Source: Eubacterium sp. UBA3720
Lineage (GTDB): Bacteria; Bacillota; Clostridia; Lachnospirales; Lachnospiraceae
Length of the DNA: 25,792 nucleotides
Assembly: GCA_002371335.1 (NCBI GenBank)
Contig: DFHP01000066.1
Span: 27,156 to 52,947, forward strand
Direction: 5' to 3'
Part shown: in pieces, positions 15,610 to 23,721 of the stretch
Layout: every line of letters starts with the position of its first letter
How positions within the stretch are numbered: position 1 is the stretch's first letter
The notes under the pieces: model-generated
Database searches by the model: none
The model's input: only the letters and a program-made list of their open reading frames with translations
What the model was told of the DNA's origin: nothing
Made by a program: the position numbers and the translations under genes

Positions 15610-15865
15610 TTCACAGGCGATAGCGAAACTCCGGAGGGCAGGAAATTAGTGTGAATGATTCAAACCTCTGCACAAGCATTAGAACTTCTGTATGAACGGA
15701 ATCTGCTGTATGAGCAGAAATCATACTGCCTCGGCGAAGCGAGTTTATGATTTCGCGAATATTAGCAGCAGATGCAGTGAATACTGAGAAGTTCTTTGCG
15801 CGGAAGCCGTTTGAATCGTCACACAATTTCCTGACTATACGGAGCCTTGCGATCACCTTCAATCC
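15610..15865 (-). repeat. Long imperfect palindrome (about 110-bp stem) upstream of the histidine kinase
   Basis: The two halves of this 250-base spacer are complementary almost end to end, with bulges. Matching blocks in order from outside are ctccg, caggaaatt, gtgtga, gattcaaac, gaacttct, atctgctg and aaatcat, each with its reverse complement in the mirrored position. The tip is near 15730-15742 (ctcggcgaagcgag). It would form one long hairpin in RNA from either strand. An 83-codon open frame crosses it on the minus strand but is a by-product of the palindrome. Confidence 0.8.
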
Positions 15866-15905
15866 GATTCATGTAACCGGGTAATTCTGAACTTATATAA
15901 TAGAT

Positions 15906-15911
15906 ATTATA
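15906..15911 (-). promoter_or_regulatory. Possible -10 box for the long-hairpin/kinase transcript
   Basis: A TATAAT stands on the minus strand directly after the metK terminator and about 330 bases before the kinase start. No good -35 is visible at 16-18 bases. If used, the long hairpin would be the 5' leader of the kinase mRNA. Confidence 0.35.
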
Positions 15912-15919
15912 CTTTTCGT

Positions 15920-15966
15920 AAAAAAAAGTACACACCTGCGTTGGCACGCAAGTGTGAACTTTTTCT
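15920..15966 (-). terminator. Rho-independent terminator after metK
   Basis: A 15-position stem with 13 pairs (15928-15942 with 15947-15961) and a four-base loop is followed on the minus strand by eight T. It lies about 40 bases after the metK stop codon. T-runs on both sides mean it could also work in the other direction. Confidence 0.88.
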
Positions 15967-16004
15967 CAATTTTTCTATTCTGTTATGTTCCGGCGTGTTT
16001 TTCT

Positions 16005-17192
16005 TCAAAGATACGCCTTCAGATCGTTTACTTTGTCTGTTTTCTCCCACGGAAGATCGATATCCGTTCTTCCGAAATGGCCGTAGGCAGATGTCTGTTT
16101 GTAGATCGGACGTCTCAGATCCAGCATCTTAATGATGCCTGCAGGACGGAGGTCGAAATTCTCTCTTACAATATCTGTGAGCTTTTCGTCGTCGATCTTT
16201 CCTGTTCCAAAGGTGAATACCTGAACAGAAGTCGGATACGCAACGCCGATCGCATAGGAAAGCTGGATCTCACATTTATCAGCAAGACCTGCCGCAACGA
16301 TATTTTTTGCCACATAGCGGGCAGCGTAAGCCGCGGAGCGGTCTACCTTTGTGCAGTCCTTTCCGGAGAAAGCGCCGCCGCCGTGACGGGCATATCCGCC
16401 GTAGGTATCAACGATGATCTTACGTCCCGTAAGACCTGAATCTCCGTTCGGTCCGCCGATGACAAAACGTCCCGTCGGGTTAATGAACATCTTTGTGTTC
16501 TCATCGATCATGTCTGAGGGAAGCACCGGTCCGAATACATATTTCCTGATATCCTCGTGGATCTGTTCCTGACTCACGTCTGCCGCATGCTGTGTGGAGA
16601 TAACGACCGCATCGATCCTCTTCGGATTTCCTTCTTCATCATACTCCACTGTTACCTGCGACTTTCCATCAGGTCTCAGATATGGCAGGGTTCCGTTCTT
16701 TCTGACCTCTGTCAGTTTTCTGGTCAGCTTATGCGCGATGGAAATAGGATATGGCATCAGTTCCTCCGTCTCGTTACACGCATAACCAAACATCATTCCC
16801 TGATCGCCTGCGCCGATCGCGTCGAGGTCGGCGTCGCTCATTGTTTCTTCCTTTGCTTCAAGCGCTTTATCAACTCCCATGGCGATGTCAGCAGACTGTT
16901 TGTCGATCGCAACCATGACAGAGCATGTGTTTGCGTCAAAACCATAATCACTGTCCGTATATCCGATCTCAGAAACAGTATCTCTGACAATCTTCTGGAT
17001 ATCTACTACAGCTTTGGACGTGATCTCTCCCATGACCATTACAATGCCTGTCGTAGTGGCCGTCTCACAGGCCACACGACTCATAGGATCCTGCTCCATA
17101 TATGCGTCAAGCACTGCGTCGGAAACGGCATCACAGATTTTATCCGGATGTCCTTCGGTAACAGATTCAGATGTAAATAAAAGTTTCTCCAT
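16005..17192 (-). CDS. metK: S-adenosylmethionine synthetase
   Basis: This 395-residue cytosolic enzyme makes S-adenosylmethionine from methionine and ATP. Signature segments are GHPDKICDAVSDA at 15-27, GAGDQGMMFGYA near 127 (ATP-binding signature) and the P-loop-like GGGAFSGKDCTKVDRSAAY near 270. Length is normal for the family and the N-terminus MEKLLFTSESVTEGHPDK is typical. ATAAGGAGAAC precedes the ATG. The leader contains no SAM riboswitch that I can recognise. A terminator-like hairpin stands about 95 bases upstream and a strong terminator follows, so it is probably transcribed alone. Its product feeds methylation and radical SAM enzymes such as the YgiQ-family protein. Confidence 0.98.
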   Translation of the reverse strand: MEKLLFTSESVTEGHPDKICDAVSDAVLDAYMEQDPMSRVACETATTTGIVMVMGEITSKAVVDIQKIVRDTVSEIGYTDSDYGFDANTCSVMVAIDKQSADIAMGVDKALEAKEETMSDADLDAIGAGDQGMMFGYACNETEELMPYPISIAHKLTRKLTEVRKNGTLPYLRPDGKSQVTVEYDEEGNPKRIDAVVISTQHAADVSQEQIHEDIRKYVFGPVLPSDMIDENTKMFINPTGRFVIGGPNGDSGLTGRKIIVDTYGGYARHGGGAFSGKDCTKVDRSAAYAARYVAKNIVAAGLADKCEIQLSYAIGVAYPTSVQVFTFGTGKIDDEKLTDIVRENFDLRPAGIIKMLDLRRPIYKQTSAYGHFGRTDIDLPWEKTDKVNDLKAYL

Positions 17193-17286
17193 TTTGTTCT
17201 CCTTATGTTTAGAAAAATAATCCCGTCAAATTCCTTACGCGTAAGCACATCTTTCCGGCACAGCCGTTTTCCGGCTTTTTTGCACA

Positions 17287-17316
17287 TAAAAAAATCCACC
17301 CTGCAATAGGCGGATT
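17287..17316 (-). terminator. Terminator upstream of metK
   Basis: On the minus strand AATCCGCC pairs with GGTGGATT (one G-U) across an eight-base loop and is followed by seven T. It lies 22 bases after the stop of a small open frame (17338-17520) and about 95 bases before metK. It either ends a short upstream transcript or attenuates one that runs into metK. Confidence 0.7.
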
Positions 17317-17337
17317 GTCTGTCTTCAATCAATCCAC

Positions 17338-17520
17338 TTATTGTTCGAATTGCTCGCTCAGGTCGGCACCTTCCGTTTCCGGGGTTGCCGTGGCTTCACA
17401 GATCCTTTGTATCTCCACCACTCTGAATAAGGGAATTTGTTTATTAAATTCATATGACAACATAAACCTTTTCTTATTCCGCGTCAACCCCTTAGATTTT
17501 TTTTGGTTCTTTTCTACCAT
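17338..17520 (-). CDS. Possible small protein, 60 residues, unknown
   Basis: A short open frame between the murA and metK genes, with AAAGGA only 3-4 bases before its ATG, which is closer than usual. The product starts with a Lys-rich segment (VEKNQKKSKG), continues with MLSYEFNKQIPLFRVVEIQ and ends in an acidic, Glu/Gln-rich tail. No motif is recognised. In its favour, a terminator follows 22 bases after the stop, so something is transcribed here. Against it are the small size, poor ribosome site and lack of a known family. Confidence 0.35.
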   Translation of the reverse strand: MVEKNQKKSKGLTRNKKRFMLSYEFNKQIPLFRVVEIQRICEATATPETEGADLSEQFEQ

Positions 17521-17556
17521 AAATCCTTTATTTACATAAATTCACTGTGAAAAATG

Positions 17557-17705
17557 TATAAAAACAAAAAAACTTCCCAAATGTCATTTCTGAACAGTTT
17601 AATCATGAAAAATACATCGTCAGGACGCTCCCGCTTCTGTCTTACAGGCAGCGGCATTAATGAATTTTCGGCGTTTGCACTTGAAAATCCAAAGTGCCGG
17701 CCGCA
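17557..17705 (-). repeat. MITE-like repeat, copy C (left arm missing)
   Basis: Read on the minus strand, this matches 10474-10620 at about 80 percent identity by eye, including tgcggccggcacttt, aattttcaagtg-like core, gaaaattcatta, ccgctgcc, aagacagaagc, gagcgtcc, ttcatgat, actgtt and tttgggaagt. The core hairpin is kept, with differences mostly in loops. The left arm seen in the copy at 10406 is absent; its place is taken by the murA terminator. Confidence 0.75.
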
Positions 17706-17740
17706 AAAAACGCCGTTTGCATTTTTTCCTGCAAACGGCG
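17704..17740 (-). terminator. Rho-independent terminator after murA
   Basis: cgccgtttgc (17711-17720) pairs perfectly with gcaaacggcg (17731-17740), and a run of T follows on the minus strand. It starts 28 bases after the murA stop codon. The repeat element begins directly at its T-run. Confidence 0.9.
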
Positions 17741-17767
17741 TATGATTTCATATTCTTTTCTATACCA

Positions 17768-19060
17768 TCAGCTGACCTGCAGACGGAATTTCTGGATCTC
17801 CTTCTCCTCGGAAACCTGCTGTATATCGGCCCCAAGACCACGCAGTTTCTCGGCAAATCTCTCATATCCGCGAAGAATATAAACTATATCGTCCACGATC
17901 GTAATGCCTTCTGCCGACATTCCCGCGATCACAAGCGCTGCTCCCGCGCGAAGATCCGGTGCGCTGATCCTGGCTCCCTTCAGGGATTCTACGCCATCAA
18001 TGATCGCACTGTTTCCTTCAACTTTGATATTCGCTCCCATGCGGGCAAGCTCGTCACAGTATTTGAAACGATTCTCAAAAATACTTTCCGTAACGATACT
18101 TGTTCCCCTTGCAAGAGCAAGCGTAGCCCCTATCTGCGGCTGCATATCAGTAGGAAATCCCGGATAAGGCAATGTCTTCACATGTGTTTTTCCAAGCCTT
18201 TTCTTTGCGGAAACACGGATTGCGTCGTCAAATTCAATGACATCGCAGCCGATCTCAGCGAGCTTGGCGGAAATAGCCTCAAGGTGCTTCGGAATGATAT
18301 CTTTAATCAGAACGTCTCCCTTTGTGGCCGCTGCAGCACACATAAACGTTCCTGCTTCGATCATATCAGGAACGATCGTATACTGAACCTTATGAAGCTT
18401 CTTTACCCCTTTAATGCGGATCACATCCGTACCTGCGCCTTTAATGTTCGCGCCCATCGCGTTCAGGAAATTTGCCACGTCAACGACATGCGGCTCCTTC
18501 GCTGCATTTTCTATGATGGTGCTTCCCTCTGCCAGCGCCGCAGCCATCATAATATTGATAGTCGCGCCTACGGATACCATATCCAGATATATATGAGCGC
18601 CATGGAGATGTTCTGCCTCCGCCATGATCATACCATAGTTAATGTCAACTGTGGCTCCCAGCGCTCTGAACCCCTTCAGATGCTGGTCGATCGGACGGCT
18701 TCCAATGTTGCATCCTCCCGGAAGCGGTACCTCGGCATGCTTATACTTTCCAAGAAGCGCTCCCAAAAGATAATACGACGCACGTATCTTCTTGATAAAC
18801 TCATAATCTACACTTACAGACCCAATGGTAGAACCATTAATCCGGGCTGTATGCCGATCAATTCTCTCTACGGTTGCTCCGATAACGGAAATTGCCTCCA
18901 ACAGTACATTCGTATCGCTGACATCCGGAATATTTTCCAGCAGAACAGTTTCATCTGTCATGATTGCAGCTGTCACGATTGCGAGTGCGGCGTTTTTGGC
19001 TCCCCCAATTTCCACTTCGCCAACCAGAGGATTGCCCCCCTTAATGACATACTTATACAT
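17768..19060 (-). CDS. murA: UDP-N-acetylglucosamine 1-carboxyvinyltransferase
   Basis: This 430-residue cytosolic enzyme transfers enolpyruvate from phosphoenolpyruvate to UDP-GlcNAc, the first committed step of peptidoglycan synthesis and the target of fosfomycin. The catalytic lysine region GGAKNAAL (19-26, K22) and the catalytic cysteine C117 in PGGCNIGSRPIDQH are present, so the enzyme should be fosfomycin-sensitive rather than carrying the Cys-to-Asp change. Start MYKYVIKGG is family-like and has AGAGGTGAAG upstream. Firmicutes often have two paralogues (MurA1/MurA2); which one this is cannot be decided here. It has its own promoter (19144-19171) and terminator, so it is a single-gene transcript. 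Confidence 0.96.
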   Translation of the reverse strand: MYKYVIKGGNPLVGEVEIGGAKNAALAIVTAAIMTDETVLLENIPDVSDTNVLLEAISVIGATVERIDRHTARINGSTIGSVSVDYEFIKKIRASYYLLGALLGKYKHAEVPLPGGCNIGSRPIDQHLKGFRALGATVDINYGMIMAEAEHLHGAHIYLDMVSVGATINIMMAAALAEGSTIIENAAKEPHVVDVANFLNAMGANIKGAGTDVIRIKGVKKLHKVQYTIVPDMIEAGTFMCAAAATKGDVLIKDIIPKHLEAISAKLAEIGCDVIEFDDAIRVSAKKRLGKTHVKTLPYPGFPTDMQPQIGATLALARGTSIVTESIFENRFKYCDELARMGANIKVEGNSAIIDGVESLKGARISAPDLRAGAALVIAGMSAEGITIVDDIVYILRGYERFAEKLRGLGADIQQVSEEKEIQKFRLQVS

Positions 19061-19143
19061 TCTTCACCTCTGAATTTTATTCGAGAATTTACAAAGAGAT
19101 ATTTCCCATGGATCATATGCACTTATATAAAACTCTAGTTATC

Positions 19144-19171
19144 ATTCTACCAATATAATCCTCATTGTCAA
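19144..19171 (-). promoter_or_regulatory. SigmaA-type promoter of murA
   Basis: On the minus strand a perfect TTGACA (19166-19171) is followed after 16 bases by TAGAAT (19144-19149), about 84 bases before the start codon. No other promoter-like pair is seen in the 286-base spacer, which otherwise holds only the gdhA terminator. Confidence 0.75.
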
Positions 19172-19249
19172 GTTAAAAAGGCTTGTTCTGCCCCTTACCG
19201 ATGTTTGGTTTCGATTAAAAACAATCTGAAAATTAACATAATTTACTGT

Positions 19250-19294
19250 GAAATAAAATAAGCAGACCGGCATATATGAATACACCGGCCTGCT
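19250..19294 (-). terminator. Rho-independent terminator after gdhA
   Basis: agcagaccggcata pairs with tacaccggcctgct (19261-19294) with two mismatches, and TTATTTTATTTC follows on the minus strand. It stands about 50 bases beyond the gdhA stop codon. Confidence 0.8.
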
Positions 19295-19346
19295 GTTTTT
19301 CTGTTATTCTTTTTTTTTCTGCAAAATCTTTTTCTGCGGCAAAAGA

Positions 19347-20681
19347 TCAAACGATTCCCTGCGCGATCATAGCATCTGCTACTTTCAGGAATCCGGCAAT
19401 GTTTGCGCCTGCTACATAGTCGCCTTCCATTCCGTACTCCTTGGAAGCCGCGTCGATGTTATGCACGATATTGATCATGATGCCTTTAAGCTTGGAATCA
19501 ACCTCCTCGAATGTCCAGGAAAGTCTCTCGGCATTCTGGGACATCTCCAGGGCAGAAGTAGCAACGCCGCCTGCGTTAGCTGCTTTTGCAGGTCCAAAGA
19601 TAACTCCGTTCTCTTTCAGGTAATCTGTAGCCTCAAGTGTGGACGGCATGTTTGCGCCCTCACATACAGCGATACATCCATTAGAAACGAGTGCCTTTGC
19701 GTCATCAATGTCAAGCTCATTCTGCGTAGCGCACGGAAGAGCAATATCACATTTCACTGACCATACGCCGCGTCCCTCATGATACTCAGCGTTCGGACGA
19801 TAGTTCTTATACTCTGTAAGTCTTGCTCTTTTAACCTCTTTGATCTCTTTAAGAGCTGCCAGATCGATTCCTTCCGGATCATATACCCAGCCTGTGGAAT
19901 CAGAACATGTAACAGGCTTGGCTCCGAGCTCATATGCTTTCTCGATAGCATAGATAGCTACGTTTCCGGCACCGGAAACAACAACTGTCTTTCCTGCGAT
20001 ATCGATATTGTTGATCTTCAGAAGCTCCTCTGTGAAGTACAGCAGTCCGTAACCTGTAGCCTGTGTTCTGGCAAGAGATCCGCCCCATGTGAGTCCTTTG
20101 CCTGTCAGCACGCTTGCGTACATATTTGTAAGTTTCTTATACTCGCCGTACATATAGCCGATCTCACGGCCGCCTACGCCGATATCGCCTGCAGGTACGT
20201 CTGTGTCTGCTCCGATATGTCTGAACAGCTCAGCCATGAAAGCCTGACAGAATTTCATAACCTCGGCATCTGATTTTCCCTTGGGATCAAAATCGGAACC
20301 GCCCTTACCGCCGCCGATCGGAAGTCCTGTAAGAGAATTTTTAAAGATCTGCTCAAATCCGAGGAATTTCAGGATAGAGATATTAACTGAAGGATGGAAA
20401 CGAAGTCCTCCCTTGTACGGTCCGATAGCGCTGTTGAACTGTACGCGGTATCCTGTGTTTACCTGTACCTGACCTTTATCATCAACCCACGGAACACGGA
20501 ACTTAACCTGGCGCTCCGGCTCTACGATACGCTCGATCAGAGCGAGTTTTCTATATTTATCTTCATTTTTTTCAATGACTGGTGCAAGAGATGTAAGGAC
20601 CTCTTTGACTGCCTGCTGGAACTCCGGCTGTCCCGGATTTTTCGCTTCTACACGAGCGATAACTTCATCGATATAAGACAT
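19347..20681 (-). CDS. gdhA: Glutamate dehydrogenase, hexameric NADP-type
   Basis: A 444-residue enzyme interconverting glutamate with 2-oxoglutarate and ammonia. Glutamate/2-oxoglutarate-binding segments are present in GPYKGGLRFHPSV (around 87-99) and the catalytic-lysine region GGGKGGSDFDPKGKSD (around 123-138). The dinucleotide fold GAGNVAIYA lies near 226. Length and the PAGDIGVGGREIGYM segment match the NADP-specific bacterial hexamers, though coenzyme use should be tested. AAGGAGGACAAAAT precedes the ATG. It could assimilate ammonia, or recycle 2-oxoglutarate for a transaminase feeding the 4-hydroxybutyrate route; the second role is inference. Confidence 0.97.
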   Translation of the reverse strand: MSYIDEVIARVEAKNPGQPEFQQAVKEVLTSLAPVIEKNEDKYRKLALIERIVEPERQVKFRVPWVDDKGQVQVNTGYRVQFNSAIGPYKGGLRFHPSVNISILKFLGFEQIFKNSLTGLPIGGGKGGSDFDPKGKSDAEVMKFCQAFMAELFRHIGADTDVPAGDIGVGGREIGYMYGEYKKLTNMYASVLTGKGLTWGGSLARTQATGYGLLYFTEELLKINNIDIAGKTVVVSGAGNVAIYAIEKAYELGAKPVTCSDSTGWVYDPEGIDLAALKEIKEVKRARLTEYKNYRPNAEYHEGRGVWSVKCDIALPCATQNELDIDDAKALVSNGCIAVCEGANMPSTLEATDYLKENGVIFGPAKAANAGGVATSALEMSQNAERLSWTFEEVDSKLKGIMINIVHNIDAASKEYGMEGDYVAGANIAGFLKVADAMIAQGIV

Positions 20682-20826
20682 ATTTTGTCCTCCTTAAGTG
20701 CCGATTTATAATACGGGTCTGATTTTATCACTCCCGTCTAAAGTGTGCAATAAAAATTTCCGTTTAAAGTGTAAAAGAGAAATATTTTTGTTCTTTTTTA
20801 TAAAAAACGATCATTTTTTGTTTCTT

Positions 20827-22476
20827 CTACTGCTGAAGCGTTGCCGCGAACGCCGGGATCAGCTGTTTTTTCCTGGAAACGACTCCCTCCAGAATCGCAA
20901 AGTCATCTTCCGCTTTGATATTAAACGCGCTCTCCACCAGTTCCTTTGCGCCGTCTCCCACAAAGACAAGCTTCGTAGTCTCTTTAAGGATATTTGTCAG
21001 CATAAAGTACATCATATGGATCTCGCCCTTCTGGCACTCTTTATCCATCTGCGGCATGATCTTTTCCTTGATCTGATCCAGCTCGCCCGAATCCATGGAA
21101 CTGATCTGGCCTACGCCAAAAACATTTTTCTCGATGACAAATTTCTTAAAATCCTGATGGAATATCTCTTCTGCCGTTTTACTCGAAAGATTGCTGCCGG
21201 CCTTGAACATCTTTGACGCGTACTCCTCAATATTATCCACGCCCGCAATTTTCGCGTAATCCTTCGCTGCCGCCACATCCGCAGGCGTGCAGGTAGGCGA
21301 ACGGAACATCAGCGTGTCCGAAATAATGGCCGACATAAGAAGTCCGGCTATATTTGCAGGGATCTCCAGCTCTCTCTCCTCATATATCTGATGAAGGATC
21401 GTCGCCGTACATCCCACAGGCTGATTTCTGAACATGATCGGCGAGATCGTCTCCAGCGATCCGATGCGGTGGTGGTCGATGATCTCCAGGATCCTCGTCT
21501 CGTTCACATGAAGCACCGCCTGGGATTTTTCGTTATGATCCACCAGGATCAGCTTCTTTCCCTTTGCTCCGATCATATTACGTCTGGATACCGTGCCAAG
21601 GCAGTGACCCTTCTCATCCAGGACCGGATAACTTCTGTGACGGCTGTTTGACATGATCTCTTTTATATCATCCACCTTATCATCCAGTGTAAATGTGATC
21701 AGATCATCCTTTTTCATCAGATGCTTAACAGGTATCGCCTGTGTAATCCTTCTTGCTATCGCATAGGTGTCCATCGGGCTGCTTATGATCATGCATCCCA
21801 TAACCTCCGCCAGAGTCTTGATGGAGGGGCTGATCTCAGCTCCCAGTCCTACTACGATACAGCTTGCTTTCAGATCAAAAGCCTTCAGCTGATCCTCCGC
21901 CCGGTTTCCCATGATGACCAGATCGTTCGCTTCTATAAACTGCTCCATCATCTCCGGGCGGAACGCGCCGATAACCACACGGCCCTTTTCAAAATACTTT
22001 TCACCGTCTCCCACGATGATTTTTCCGTCAAGCGTATCCGCGATAGCCTTGAACTGCGTATGCGCAGCCGAAAGTACTCCGTTGTCAAAAGTATCCATGA
22101 AGGATGTGGCGATATCATTGATCGTGATGATTCCCTCAAGGAAATTGTTTTCATCCGTGATCGTCAGCGTATTTACATTCTCCTCACGCATCATATCCCA
22201 TGCGTCCCGGACCGTACAGTCATCCGAAATACCCTGCAGTTTGTGATATTCCACTTCCTTAAGCTGCGTTGCGGCGTCGGGCATATACTGCGGTTTTTCT
22301 ACATTAAAATAATTTAAGACAAATTCCGTCTCCGCATTCAGATGTCCCGCTCTTCGAGGAATAAACATCCCCTTCTCGGTTCTGTTCTTAATATCCGCAT
22401 AACCGATCGCGGAGCATACAGAATCCGTATCCGGATTTCTGTGTCCTATAATGTAAACACAATTATTCTTTTCCAT
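20827..22476 (-). CDS. ppaC: Manganese-dependent inorganic pyrophosphatase with CBS and DRTGG domains
   Basis: A 549-residue family II pyrophosphatase of the nucleotide-regulated type. The catalytic DHH domain is split. Its first part carries GHRNPDTDS (11-19, metal ligands H12, D16, D18). A regulatory insert follows with CBS1 (about 72-125), a DRTGG domain (about 133-240) and CBS2 (about 250-305). The DHH part then resumes with LVDHNE (311-316) and DHH (334-336). The DHHA2 domain ends with SRKKQ (534-538), which binds substrate. In related clostridial enzymes AMP/ADP inhibit and ATP or diadenosine polyphosphates activate through this insert. The start at 22476 was chosen because AAGGGG stands 7 bases upstream and MEKNNCVYIIGH is family-like. 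Confidence 0.95.
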   Translation of the reverse strand: MEKNNCVYIIGHRNPDTDSVCSAIGYADIKNRTEKGMFIPRRAGHLNAETEFVLNYFNVEKPQYMPDAATQLKEVEYHKLQGISDDCTVRDAWDMMREENVNTLTITDENNFLEGIITINDIATSFMDTFDNGVLSAAHTQFKAIADTLDGKIIVGDGEKYFEKGRVVIGAFRPEMMEQFIEANDLVIMGNRAEDQLKAFDLKASCIVVGLGAEISPSIKTLAEVMGCMIISSPMDTYAIARRITQAIPVKHLMKKDDLITFTLDDKVDDIKEIMSNSRHRSYPVLDEKGHCLGTVSRRNMIGAKGKKLILVDHNEKSQAVLHVNETRILEIIDHHRIGSLETISPIMFRNQPVGCTATILHQIYEERELEIPANIAGLLMSAIISDTLMFRSPTCTPADVAAAKDYAKIAGVDNIEEYASKMFKAGSNLSSKTAEEIFHQDFKKFVIEKNVFGVGQISSMDSGELDQIKEKIMPQMDKECQKGEIHMMYFMLTNILKETTKLVFVGDGAKELVESAFNIKAEDDFAILEGVVSRKKQLIPAFAATLQQ

Positions 22477-22830
22477 AAAATACCCCTTGTTCCTGCCGGT
22501 CCTCCGATCCAACGTCCCCCGGCCGGCAATATTTATTTACAGATCCCTGTTTCTCTTAGAGAAAAAACAATTATATTTTTTCACTGTCCGGACCTATATT
22601 TTTGTATTAAGTCCAAGATACCATTTTTTTTGATATTATTTAATAGTAAAAGTCTCTTTTTTATAAAAACCTGTGATTTTTTTATTTATTTTCAAATTAT
22701 TGTTTATTCATATATTACTTTTGGTTTCGGGAAAATCATTTCTATGATATAATCTAATAAGCTGTATCGAAAAACGAATAATTATTTCATAGATACGCAC
22801 TTATAAAAACATATGATGAGGTGAGATTTA
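22477..22830. other. 354-base divergent intergenic region
   Basis: No gene is seen. The pyrophosphatase side contains a GC-rich imperfect hairpin (22495-22529, with tgccgg and ccggca at its ends) close to its start codon, and a TATAAT at 22570-22575 on the minus strand without a convincing -35. The remainder, up to the S1-gene promoter near 22746, is strongly AT-rich. Confidence 0.5.
22746..22753 (+). promoter_or_regulatory. Extended -10 promoter of the S1-domain gene
   Basis: tgatataat gives a perfect TATAAT (22748-22753) with the TGn extension just before it, about 78 bases before the start codon. The best -35 candidates are weak, which is usual for extended -10 promoters. GAGGTGAG at 22819-22826 is the ribosome site. 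Confidence 0.6.
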
Positions 22831-23532
22831 ATGGCAGAAGAAACAATGAGCATGGAAGCAATTGATGAGTCCTTTAAAACTTTCAAGGACGAAGGACAGG
22901 CAAACTGGGAAACGATCAATCAGTGTCTTGAAGAGAAAACTGTTCTGACCGTTACGGTTGAGGAAGTAGTTAACAAAGGTGTCGTTACACATGTAGAGGG
23001 AATCCGCGGATTTATCCCTGCATCACACCTTTCCCTGTCACACGTTGATGATCTGAACGATTATCTTCAGAAGGAAATCGAAGTACAGGTATTAGAAGCT
23101 GATGAAGAAAAGAATCGTCTTCTCCTCTCGGCACGCAATGTACTTCGCGCTAAAGCAAATGAAGAGCGTCAGGCAAAGATCAACGCAATTGCAAAAGATA
23201 CAATTCTCGAAGGTAAGGTAGAGAGCATCAAACCATACGGTGCATTCATTGATCTCGGCGACAGAATCTCCGGTCTTGTACATATTTCTCAGATCTCTCA
23301 GAAGAGGATCAACGATCCGTCTGATGTTCTGGCAGTTGGCGATGATGTAAAGGTTAAAGTCCTCGATGTCAAGGACGGAAAGATCAGCCTCTCTATCAAA
23401 GCTCTGACAGCTCCTGCAGCAAAAGCACCAAGAGAGGATCGTCAGGAGGCAGCTCCGTCTGACTACAAGCTTCCGAAGACAGAAGACCTTACCACGAATC
23501 TGGGAAGCCTTCTGAAAAACATCAAACTATGA
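22831..23532 (+). CDS. S1-domain RNA-binding protein (short ribosomal protein S1-like)
   Basis: A 233-residue protein with two S1 (OB-fold) RNA-binding domains, at about residues 35-102 and 122-192. The second shows the classic S1 pattern: EGKVESIKPYGAFIDL, then GLVHISQIS and VKVKVLDV. An N-terminal acidic helix and a C-terminal linker rich in Ala/Pro/Glu precede a conserved-looking end (LGSLLKNIKL). It is far shorter than proteobacterial S1 (six domains) and matches the short S1-like proteins common in Clostridia. It may help mRNA binding at the ribosome or act as a separate RNA-binding factor. It has its own promoter and terminator. Confidence 0.9.
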   Translation: MAEETMSMEAIDESFKTFKDEGQANWETINQCLEEKTVLTVTVEEVVNKGVVTHVEGIRGFIPASHLSLSHVDDLNDYLQKEIEVQVLEADEEKNRLLLSARNVLRAKANEERQAKINAIAKDTILEGKVESIKPYGAFIDLGDRISGLVHISQISQKRINDPSDVLAVGDDVKVKVLDVKDGKISLSIKALTAPAAKAPREDRQEAAPSDYKLPKTEDLTTNLGSLLKNIKL

Positions 23533-23566
23533 TCATCGTTCCTATGTTCTGATTTAACAAAGCCAG

Positions 23567-23643
23567 ATAACGCTGAACAGCGCTGCATAACGCTGAGCTG
23601 CGGTTGAATAACATTGAACTTCGCTGCATAACACTGGATAAGG
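23567..23643 (+). repeat. Four degenerate 20-21-bp tandem repeats after the S1-domain gene
   Basis: Units start with ATAAC and carry CTGA or TTGAA then GCTGC: 23567-23586, 23587-23607, 23608-23627 and a shorter fourth from 23628. They fill the gap between the stop codon and the terminator. They do not continue the reading frame of the gene. Confidence 0.7.
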
Positions 23644-23655
23644 AAGAAAAAAGAC

Positions 23656-23694
23656 AAAAAAAGGACGCCGTACACACACAGCGTCCTTTTTTCG
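23656..23694. terminator. Bidirectional terminator between S1-domain gene and GIY-YIG gene
   Basis: aaggacgc (23661-23668) pairs with gcgtcctt (23681-23688), with A-runs before and T-runs after. The stem can extend outward through gaagaaaaaagac and its near-complement at 23694-23709. The flanking genes are convergent. Confidence 0.85.
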
Positions 23695-23721
23695 TCTTTT
23701 ATTCTTCTTTTAATATTTTTC

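Noticed and set aside
15611..15862. An 83-codon minus-strand frame
   Set aside because: It coincides with the long palindrome and has no ribosome site or recognisable family.
17193..17337. SAM riboswitch in front of metK
   Set aside because: I looked for the SAM-I type conserved core and did not find it; only a simple terminator hairpin and a short palindrome (cttacgcgtaag) are visible.
17660..19138. A 492-codon open frame on the plus strand
   Set aside because: It is antisense to murA, which has intact catalytic residues, promoter and terminator. The frame also crosses the murA terminator and the repeat.
22798..22815. Another end of the MITE-like repeat before the S1-domain gene
   Set aside because: Only ttataaaaac is shared and the sequence then runs into the ribosome site; too short to separate from chance in AT-rich DNA.
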